The position numbers and the translations under genes were made by a program. Positions 36,623 to 45,057 of a stretch of DNA of 64,000 nucleotides are shown here, in pieces. Position 1 is the first letter of the stretch. The number at the start of each line of letters is the position of its first letter. A model generated the notes under the pieces. It had not been told where the DNA came from and made no database searches. It worked only from the letters and a program-made list of their open reading frames with translations. The DNA comes from Poronia punctata. Taxonomy: Eukaryota; Ascomycota; Sordariomycetes; Xylariales; Xylariaceae. Where the stretch lies: the NCBI GenBank assembly GCA_022579005.1, contig MU401573.1, positions 1-64,000 of the forward strand, given 5' to 3'.

Positions 36623-37151
36623 ATAATAACTTACACCTTGAACCAATCTCCCGATCCATCGTAATCGTTCACTTTATCCGGGGCCTTGGACATGTAGAAG
36701 AATCCCGGGCCGGGATGTTCGATGAATTCGTTGTTGAAGACCTTGAGGCCGATCTTGTCGCCGGCTTGGACTTCGTAGGTGTCTGTGCCGGAGCTGGTGG
36801 CGCCTTGGTTGCAGCGGAGATCATTACTAGATCGTCCTTTCAGTTAGTAACATGGACATGGTTGGGAAGATAGGAGGAGGGTAGGGGAAGAGAAGCATAC
36901 GTGTCGATTATTTCGAAGAAAGAGGGCATGTAAGTGTTGGTGTTCTTTCGGACGTAGGTGTATTCCCCGCCAACTTGCTGGCCATTGTGCATCACTATGC
37001 GCATTCATTAGGCAGTCAGTCAGTAACCCCCTTATGAGGTAGGTAAAGGTAAGGTACAAGAGGACATACAGATGTTGAAGATGTAGTGCGCGTTGACCAG
37101 GGGGGCCGCCAGCAGAGTAACTGCGGCCGCTAAAGTGCAAGTCTTGACCAT
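35935..37151 (-). CDS. AA9 lytic polysaccharide monooxygenase (234 aa), assembly gap in intron 3
   Basis: Five exons (37151-37070, 36994-36901, 36826-36635, 36346-36201, 36125-35935) join in phase to 234 aa. The signal peptide is residues 1-21, leaving His22 (HYIFN) as the N-terminal copper ligand. The second histidine is in EFIEHPGPGFFYMSKAP, and the active-site Tyr in GKPQFYMECAQI. This is a compact AA9 catalytic domain with no binding module. Intron 3 (36347-36634 as assembled) contains G21, ten N and C65. All coding exons lie outside the gap and join in frame, so the gene is probably intact and only the intron is mis-assembled. Confidence 0.9.
36418..36622. other. Assembly gap flanked by G and C homopolymers
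   Basis: G21 at 36418-36438, N10 at 36543-36552 and C65 at 36558-36622 lie inside one LPMO intron. A stretch so long of pure C, opposed by a G run on the other side of the gap, is more likely a sequencing or joining artefact at a G-rich tract than true sequence. The true length is unknown. Confidence 0.85.
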
Positions 37152-38879
37152 GATGACAAATATGTAAGTTTATTTCAAAATTCCGGTAAAGGGTGAAGAT
37201 CAATAACTGGAAAAGGGATCATATGTTGAGAATCACTTGTATTTATAGATCTATCTACCACAAGTCGGGTCCGCTGCACCCCAGATTTAAACGAATAAAC
37301 GTCTTTGCCCGGTTGGCTCGCTTCGATGTATCGCAGCCAAGCCAACCCGCAATTTGGACGATCGTCATGAGTGATGGAAAATTCCATCCCAGGAAGCCGT
37401 CTTGGACATGGTAGAAGGCAAGAAGGTATATATAGTGCCAAGGAAGAATAGAGTGGGTGTGAGTGGCTGAAACAAAGCTGGGGAAACTGCCGGCTTTGCT
37501 TGGCGGGGTCTTTTAACCAGTGGAACCAATAGGAAAAGGGGGGGGAGGTAAGAAGGGTCTCGGAGGTTATTTTCTTGGTCCCTGATGTCTAAAACAGGGG
37601 ATTACAACGTAGATATTCTACCTAAGACTTTCGGGAATCTTCCTATGTCCGAGATGTTATGTTGAAAGAACCAAGCCAGCATATAAGCTTCAAGCAGACT
37701 GTGCCTATGTCACGAAAACCCAGTCTCTCCCACAATCAACGCCGTCAAACAAACACGACGAGGTGATAGAGTATCATGTTGAGAGATGACTAGCGCCGGG
37801 AGTTAGGTTGACGTAACGCGCACCGGAGCATAAACCAACATGGGAAGCGGCAGGCAGGACATTTTTTCCTAGTCTAGTCCAGGCCAAGGCCGGCATTGTT
37901 CTTTGCATATTTTCCTAAATAGGCTACCTTACGTAATGCCCAGATATAGATAGTAGCGTGAAACGACCCTACCCAGTTCATCGGAGTCTAAGAATTGGCA
38001 CGAATCAGGAGCTTCAAACCTTTTCCTTGTTTTTGAATCGAGGATGAGACTCGTAAACAACATGCCAAGAGTGAGCCCAGCCGGAGTATAACTATTACTG
38101 TCATCTTTTTTCTGTTGTGCCGCTTTATGACATCTCTACCTAGTCTTGTAGACTAGACCACTTCTAACTCCTGAGACACTCGTGGTGTCTGATGTATCTA
38201 GGCTAATACACGCAGATATTTCCTAGCGCTTTTCTATGTTATTACCTCATGCACATTGTATAAGAGACTGAGATGGAGGAGAATGAATATGCAGCACCAA
38301 GAGTCTAAGACAGAGTCCCTCCCTCCGGCCAAATCTAAGGCCAACACGGGCAACACTCTTGTAAGAGGTTAAGCCCCCGGTGACTAAAATACCGGTAAGT
38401 GCAAGTATGCAAAAACTTCTCCGAAGGAAACTATTTCCTCTTTAGTAGTCCTTACTACAGCTGTATCCCTTCTACTATTCAAGAATTATATTGATTTCAT
38501 GTGCCCGAATAACCTATCAGCCGTAACACGATGCGAAGTAAGTTATAAGTTGTCACTAATTATAGCGGACCAAATCAGCCCAAAGGTACACAACCCGTAG
38601 TTTTTTTGTTGGGTCCAGGATAATAGTAACGCTCTGAAACGAACAGTAACGGCAACAGTAGTATGGGATCGTTTGTGGAGAGCTTTGCGGCTTTGGGGAA
38701 GAGTGATATAGACCTCAGCGGTAACAACAGCTTAACAACGCTCATGAAGTCCGGGGGGATATCGAAACCCTCAACAAACATGCTACTGTCGCCTCAGCTA
38801 ACTTTAAACATTGACCTATTAAGTAGGTACATATGTACACACACCGTTTAGACAAGATCCGGTCCCCCTATCCTCCACT
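37152..38879. other. Intergenic, no gene seen
   Basis: About 1.7 kb. It includes the promoter region of the second LPMO and no convincing coding frame. Confidence 0.6.
37240..37247 (-). promoter_or_regulatory. TATA box of the second AA9 gene
   Basis: TATAAATA on the minus strand, about 90 bp upstream of the ATG at 37151. Confidence 0.5.
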
Positions 38880-39293
38880 TCACGCCCTCTTGGTTTCAAT
38901 CGTCTCTCCCAAAACAACAACCGTCATCCGAGCGCGATCAAGAAACTCGTCCTCATCCTCGGCAATCTTGGCCGCAATATCCGGCTGCTGCATGTGTCCA
39001 AAGAATGTCTGGAAGGCGCCGGCGTCCTCAAAGGTCAGCTCAGCAAAGGCATCGTAATCGAATTCCTCTTGACTTCCGATGAGAACAGTCGCCGGCGTGC
39101 TTGGGTTGCGGACCGTACCGGTACCGGCCGCGGTTTCCGACCGGTGAATGTAGCGTCTGGTGTGTGAGAGCGGGAATAGTGCGCCGGCCAGCTGGCGCAC
39201 CAGGGGCACGTGGGACTCTTCGTAGTGCTTCTTGAACTGCTCCGGTGTTATTCCGGGCTTGCGAAAGGCGAAGATGAGCACCGAGTACGTCAT
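38880..39293 (-). CDS. EthD-domain protein
   Basis: A single exon of 137 aa starts at ATG 39293. It has the layout of a dimeric alpha/beta-barrel EthD protein: first strand SVLIFAFRKPG, then TPEQFKKHYEESHVPLVRQL with the conserved His-Val-Pro-Leu, a central variable region, and the last strand MTVVVLGETI. EthD-like proteins in fungi often accompany polyketide or aromatic pathways, but no such cluster is here. The specific reaction is unknown. Confidence 0.82.
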   Translation of the reverse strand: MTYSVLIFAFRKPGITPEQFKKHYEESHVPLVRQLAGALFPLSHTRRYIHRSETAAGTGTVRNPSTPATVLIGSQEEFDYDAFAELTFEDAGAFQTFFGHMQQPDIAAKIAEDEDEFLDRARMTVVVLGETIETKRA

Positions 39294-40791
39294 GTTTTCT
39301 GCGTGACGGCGGTGGGTAGAAAGAGCTTGCTCTGGTAACGTGGGGAGTGTGACGACGAGGTAGATGATGGAGGACTGGAGGGGATGATAATGTGTGAGCT
39401 GAACAAATGAAAGACAGTTCCGGTTGGGATTCGGGAAGGGCACAGCAGTCAACCTTATATAACTGGTCGACGATGCAAGGGGTCATTTCGTGCAACTTTT
39501 CTATTTGATTTTGAATGCTATTCAAAACATCCCCGTATCCATATCCCTTTTCTGTTGACCAACGTTCGATGACGCGGGGGAGGCTGTGCCGTCAAAACTT
39601 GTTATGTCTTATAATAGAAGGACTTTCTTACATACATCGCAGCGCCCCCACCTGTTATACTCCAACCAACTCCATCCCTGCCGAGCCAGCCAGCAGGCTC
39701 GATCTGGTTCGTCCTCTTACGAGTATACACATAGATTCTAACCGTAGCTGTTATCAGCACAGCTCAGCCCGCTTCATGAAGTTCCCCGGACCCTCTCTCT
39801 AAATCTATAGGCAGTCTTAACTGTGCCGCAAAGTGGTAGAAATTCCCCGCCCTGTCTATGCCGTGGACAAACTAAATAAGTACGCCTCACCTTTGCGTTC
39901 TAGGACCTACTGCTTACCCCTAACATGACCGAATCTATTAAGGAGATTATGTTTTTGTTTTACAAAAGCATAGCAATACCCTTTTATAGGAGGTGAATAG
40001 AGGGTCGTGGCCAGGGCAGCTCAAATGAAAGCCATGATCAAGGGGGTTGAAATCCAAAGCCACGGGAGGTCAGGTCAGATCGTTTCCAAGCCCATGATCA
40101 AAGGGGGTGCTTAGGAAGGTAGTAAGAAACTATATAAATGTCCATTACACGCGTAGAAAGTGCCTGTCCTTTTATACTGCAAAATCTATTTATACCAAGT
40201 AAGTGAAAGGAGACATTTTGCAAGGGAATTATTTCCTTCTACTAACGACCTTTATAGGCAGTTAGGGAAATTTGGATGGGTAGGTATCCTAAGACGGACG
40301 ACAGACTATATGGAGTTAACCCCTTGTTAACTGCCGGTTATACTTCCTCCTTACCTGTCGACCACATGATCCTTTACCTATGCGGCTTCTTTAATCGGCA
40401 TATAATCCAGTACAGTCTATGTATGTAGTATAACAGCGTCATCGGACAAGATGGTATTATGAGCATGAGCACCAGGTCTCACAAACAACCGCCGTGTGGC
40501 TTTGTCCATCCGTCGCGGAACTATCCGATTCCTATTTCGTGTAACAAGATCTTAGATACATTATCTCTATCGGCAACTATCCAAAGTTTCCAACCGGTTG
40601 TGTAATACCAAGTGGGCCGCCGGGCAACGTTCCGGTTTACACAGGAGTGGGGTAACTGTAAGTAAGACACAATTAGTATAGATCAAGAAACAAACATATT
40701 ACCACGTGCAACATACCTGCCCCATGATGTCTCTTAACCTTAACAAACTAACCTTCCTCACTCTCATCCTCATCTAACCTCCTCACAACCC
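39294..40791. other. Intergenic, no gene seen
   Basis: About 1.5 kb. A TATATAAG motif on the minus strand near 39455-39463 may serve the EthD gene. A direct repeat containing CCATGATCAA and GGGGGT occurs at about 40032-40051 and 40092-40109. No convincing frame. Confidence 0.55.
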
Positions 40792-41762
40792 CTAATCAAA
40801 CACTGCCTTGAAGTTCTCAAAGCACTCCTCAGGCTTCCCACCGGCATTGACCTGTTCGTAAACAAAACTTAGTACCACTACACTCCAAATGAAGAAGGGG
40901 GAGGCGGGGGGGGGCATATAGCAAACCTCTACCACGTTCGACAACCGCTGCCTAATAGCGACCATATTCCTCTCATACTCCCTAAACCTCGTATACCATC
41001 TCGCCGGATCATCCATCGTCTCCCTACCGCGACTCAGATACCGCTCCGCCGCTACCTGTCCAGGACAGGCGAGGACGATGGTTTTGGTAGGTTTACCGAT
41101 CTGTCCCAAGTATTCACTGATCAGCATCTCCATCACCATCACGTCCCCCTTACACCAAAGAAGAAAAAAAGGAATTGAAAAAAAAAGAAAAAAAAACATA
41201 CCTCTGCCTCGAAAAGAATCAAACTATCCTCATCCCTCGGAAACCCATCAATCAACCAAACCACCTTCTCCTTTCCATCCTCATCCTTATTCCCCCTCAA
41301 TTCCTCGATCCTCTTCCGCAAAATCGTAACCAGTTTATCGGCTGGTATCAGTTTACTAGCTCGTAGATAGCCTCTGATGGATTCGTCGTCTCGGCTTAGG
41401 TGGCGGAGATAATCGCCTACGGAGAGGTGGATACAGCAGCAGTCGGTATCGGGTTTGTTGTTGTTGTGGTTATTGTTGTTGTTGTTTAGATGGAGGGACA
41501 TTTTTTTACAGAGCGTTCCTTTGCCGCTTCCTGGGGCGCCGAGGATGAAGATTATTTTGTCGGTGGGTGGGAGAGCCATTCTTTTCTTTTTTTTACTTTT
41601 GGTAGGATAAGGAAGGGGTGTTTGTTGATGGGAATTGAGAGATGAGTTTAGATAGATAGATGTTGGGTAAGTAGAGAATATGGATCGTGCTGTAATTCTT
41701 GAGAGCAGGGAAGGAGTAAGGAGGTATGAGATGATTAAATACATCGAATCAATGAGTGACAT
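40792..41762 (-). CDS. Nucleoside monophosphate kinase (adenylate/UMP-CMP kinase family), divergent from viperin
   Basis: Three exons joined at phase 0: 41762 or 41579 to 41202, 41148-40927, and 40851-40792. The inner ATG at 41579 (strong context AGAATGG) gives 219 aa, close to the family's usual length; the outer ATG at 41762 gives 280 aa. The P-loop is GAPGSGKGT, followed by HLSVGDYLR (NMP binding), WLIDGFPRD, ACPGQVAAERYLSRGRE, and an Arg-rich lid with DDPARWYTRFREYERN. An Asn-rich insert (LNNNNNNHNNN) lies between the P-loop helix and the next strand. The extra N-terminus from the outer start is hydrophobic/Ser/Arg-rich and almost without acidic residues, like a possible mitochondrial presequence. 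The family phosphorylates NMP to NDP; which NMP is not certain. Head-to-head with viperin. Confidence 0.85.
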
Positions 41763-42098
41763 TCTTTGTGTTTTTCGTGTTGTTGTTGTTGTTGTTGTTA
41801 TTGTTCTGTTGTTTTGTGTATGGAATCTAGATGTTGTTTCTTGGTGTTTTCGTTCGTTTCTGCCTGCGAGGGTTTCCTTCTAACATCTAATCTCAACAAA
41901 GCCTAACCTAGACAGTTTGAGCAGATATAATAAATCCGTTTGCTTCTAATTGTCCTTCTATCAATGCTTGTAGCCTTTTGGAACTCCCCGAGCCGCATGA
42001 TCTTTTGTTTTGCCCTAATAAGTGACTCTATAGAACTATCCAGAGTTGGCAAGCTGTGAAACTGAATCAAGGGTCTGAAGTAACCACCCATTGTGTAC

Positions 42099-42105
42099 TG
42101 AGTCA
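42099..42105. promoter_or_regulatory. Possible bZIP (Gcn4/AP-1-type) site
   Basis: TGAGTCA, the palindromic core bound by Gcn4/CPC1-type bZIP factors, lies 205 bp upstream of the viperin ATG. A single 7-mer match, so chance is not excluded. Confidence 0.3.
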
Positions 42106-42226
42106 CAAGAATATCCGCCAACATCCGGTGTGTGACAAACCTGAAGTTGTTTTACAGGCCTTTGTTGTTTTCTGGATCTGTGAGGAAAACCGAGAAGGAC
42201 CCAGAGAGAGTGAGATAACCTGGCAA

Positions 42227-42234
42227 TATAAATA
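42227..42234 (+). promoter_or_regulatory. TATA box of the viperin gene
   Basis: TATAAATA, 76 bp upstream of the viperin ATG. A strong TATA box suggests an inducible rather than housekeeping promoter. Confidence 0.5.
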
Positions 42235-42309
42235 GAGCTCGGCCTCCGGCAAAGATTTGTTATACTTGCCATAGAAGAAATCTCCATCAATTAAGAAAGA
42301 TTGCCCAAA

Positions 42310-43344
42310 ATGTTAGCACAACTATTCTCCGCGTTGGGTCCATCAACTCTCCTCGCTTGCATTCTCGCTGTTTTAGGAGCCTCCCTCGCATATCGAAAAT
42401 ACACAATCTACAACACGGTCCTCCCGGTTTCTGTCAACTATCACTTTACAAGAAAATGCAACAAGGAATGTGGCTTTTGCTTCCACACAGAGAAGACCTC
42501 GTATGTGGCGAATGAAGACGACATGAAGCGTGGACTACGCCTGTTAAAAGATGCCGGCATGCGAAAGATCAACTTCGCCGGCGGCGAACCATTCCTATAT
42601 CCCGATAAACTTGCCATGCTCTGTCGTTTCTGCAAAGAGGATCTCGGCCTCGAGAGCGTCAGCATAATCACCAACGGGACCAAAGTAACGGAGAGATGGT
42701 TGGAAAAGCATGGCAAATGGGTTGACGTGATGGGAGTAAGTTGCGACAGTTTCGACGAGCCGACAAACATTGCTATCGGACGTGGCACGGGCAAGAACGT
42801 GGAACAATTATTCCGCATCCGCAACTGGTGCGAGCGACTTGGTATCAAGTTCAAGCTTAATACGGTTATCTGCAAATTCAACTGGAAAGAGGACATGGCC
42901 GAGACGGTGTGGAAGCTTGATCCTTTCCGCTGGAAGGTTTTCCAGGTCCTATACGTCGAGGGAGAGAATGACGCCATGGAGGAAGACAGTGACCAGGACA
43001 AGAGGAAACGCAACGCGCGGGATTTACTCATCACGGACGAGCAGTTCGAAGACTTTTGCCGGCGCCATCGTCAGCTCGAGTGTTTCGTCCCCGAACCCAA
43101 CTCTCTCATGGCGTCGAGTTATTTGATCCTAGACGAGTACATGTGCTTTCTGGACAAGGGTTCTGGGGTGGAGAAACAGTCAAAGTCGATTCTCGAGGTG
43201 GGAGTTCAAAAGGCGCTGAGCGAAATTCACTGGGACGAAAAGGCCTTCAAGGCAAGGGGTGGCATGTATGAATGGTCAAAGGAGGTCGCCGGGGACAGCG
43301 GAAGTGGTTGTGGTTCCAGCGATCTCAAGGCACTTGAATTTTGA
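42310..43344 (+). CDS. Viperin (RSAD2) homologue, radical SAM ddh-nucleotide synthase
   Basis: A single exon of 344 aa from ATG 42310 (AAAATG); the frame just upstream opens with TTG only. An N-terminal hydrophobic helix (about residues 12-28) may anchor it to membranes. The radical SAM Fe-S motif is Cys50, Cys54, Cys57 in RKCNKECGFCFHT, and the SAM-binding GGE is in NFAGGEPFLY (residues 91-93). Viperin-specific signatures follow in order: ITNGTKVTERWL, GVSCDSFDEPTNIAIGRG, KFKLNTVICKFNWKEDM, PFRWKVFQVLYVEGEN, CFVPEPNSLMASSYLILDEY, SKSILEVGV, and RGGMYEWSK. It ends Leu-Glu-Phe, which fits the C-terminal tripeptide read by the CIA targeting complex. Family members convert NTPs to 3'-deoxy-3',4'-didehydro-NTP antiviral nucleotides; the fungal substrate is not shown by sequence. 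Head-to-head with a nucleotide kinase. Confidence 0.95.
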   Translation: MLAQLFSALGPSTLLACILAVLGASLAYRKYTIYNTVLPVSVNYHFTRKCNKECGFCFHTEKTSYVANEDDMKRGLRLLKDAGMRKINFAGGEPFLYPDKLAMLCRFCKEDLGLESVSIITNGTKVTERWLEKHGKWVDVMGVSCDSFDEPTNIAIGRGTGKNVEQLFRIRNWCERLGIKFKLNTVICKFNWKEDMAETVWKLDPFRWKVFQVLYVEGENDAMEEDSDQDKRKRNARDLLITDEQFEDFCRRHRQLECFVPEPNSLMASSYLILDEYMCFLDKGSGVEKQSKSILEVGVQKALSEIHWDEKAFKARGGMYEWSKEVAGDSGSGCGSSDLKALEF

Positions 43345-45057
43345 GCCACCTACGTTCGGGCTGAAGTCCAATTAGGGAAGGGCTAATGGTAGCTAAGCGA
43401 GTGTTCTGCTGTGAGGAGTGCCAGCATAACGTTGTTGTAGATATACCAGTGTCATAAGGCTGCTTACGTTACTTTGTCGAGCCTATGGGTAAGGAGGGGC
43501 ACGACTGTTGCTCAACCAGAAGCCCTCACATGCTTTTCTCCAAGGTTAAGACTTCAAGTGCCAATAACGTATCATCTTGCCATCCTGTAGTAAATGACAA
43601 AGGCGCTGTGTAGGTTGAGCGACCGAGATGGAGCGATGCGCCATTAACTATCACAGATCGACAGGAAGTAGCCAACTGCAAGTGCCAAGGAATATGGCGT
43701 GAAACGATTCAAGACATTTTATGTCTATACGGTTAGCTGAAAGGTAATGAGGTTGTGGCAATCAAGGCTCACTCGTGCAAGTATACTGGAGTGACCAAGC
43801 GTGAGGCCAAGGTTGTTTCGACGAGCTCGATATAAGCTAAGAAGCCGGTGAGCAAAGGTCATGCTACGGGAGGATTTCACCTGCAAGGTACCGGTTCGGC
43901 AATCGTAAGGCGGAACATAGTTAGGTAAAATACACTGACGCTCGTGACACCGAGAGTATGTAGCGTTGCAGCTCCGACGTCGTGCAAACAAGGCCGGATG
44001 GTTGCTTCCCCGGAGTTGCCAAGGTTACCAACAGCTTGTACGGGTACCGGGTAACCGGGGCATCATCCTAGGTTAGGTTGAGGGGAATTGGCTCTAGAAA
44101 GGCCGGGTTCGGGTTCGGGTTCGGGCATACTAGCAATTAGAGTGACGCTTTCGTGGCCGCGGAATGCATTGGGCCCGCGAGACTGAGCCGAAACTACATA
44201 GCTTTGAGTGTTGTCGCTTCCACCATAGAATGTAGAGATATTATCGAGATTGGATTGCTCGTGTCTCATGTCCCATGAGCACTTCCATGCAACCGGAACA
44301 GCGGCGTAGGTAGGTAGGTAGGTAACGTCCCTGCACGTCATTCTGTCAGCTGCATTCCTTTTCAGATACGCTGGCACAGCTGTCAATCTAGCCCAGACTG
44401 GTTAGACAACAACATGCCCGGCCGAAGCGGCTCAAATCTTTGACCTTATCCCTAATAGGTATAGCGGGGGATTGCGTGATCTCCAGCCTTTGATGCTGCA
44501 ATGCCGATTTATGGACATGGACTTGTTGGTGTGGCAATTCCGCCAATTCAATTCTGTGCCCCCCTGGGCCCTGCCCCTGTCTCGACCGTTGAATCGTAAT
44601 CCAGCACCGACCGACCGGATCCGCCAAAGTGTCCCCCGATAACCGCTCTCCCGACGTTGGCTTGTCTTGCGCCATCCAAGTATGCATAACACAATTGCTC
44701 TAAAGCACCATGTCCACGGCCGAGGGCGAATCGCTGTCTGGGGTAGGGGGGTGAGGATGGGACAATAAAGTTTCTTCAAATAAATCTTTTTTTATATCTT
44801 GATGCTAATCTGATGACGTGAAATCGCAGCTTTCGTTTCTTCGTCGCAGATTGTGTGCCCATCTTCCCATTTTGCGCTGTTGTAGCTGTGTAGGCTTTGT
44901 GCTCGACAGTCGCTACTAGAAATCCGTGGTAGTTATCACAGATTTCTTTGTCGGGATTGATTCGATACACGTTAATTCGACATATCCCTCTTTTCGTCTA
45001 TTTGCGTGCGATTCGTTTTCGTCGAGAGCGGCTTCTGCTCTTGTTAGCCACGTAAAA
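43345..45057. other. Intergenic, no gene supported
   Basis: About 1.7 kb. It contains a GGGTTC repeat (about 44105-44125), a GTAG repeat (44307-44322) and the promoter region of Met10. A 99-codon minus-strand frame at 44388-44687 looks non-coding. Confidence 0.55.

Larger units (their letters stand above)
41763..42309. promoter_or_regulatory. Shared divergent promoter region, kinase and viperin
   Basis: 547 bp separate the outermost kinase ATG from the viperin ATG (730 bp from the inner kinase ATG). A GTT-rich microsatellite lies at 41780-41815. No gene lies between; short minus-strand frames at 41903-42290 have no family features. The arrangement would allow joint control. Confidence 0.6.

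Noticed and set aside
44388..44687. 99-codon minus-strand frame with an ATG
   Set aside because: No family resemblance, and overlapped by a different frame of similar length.
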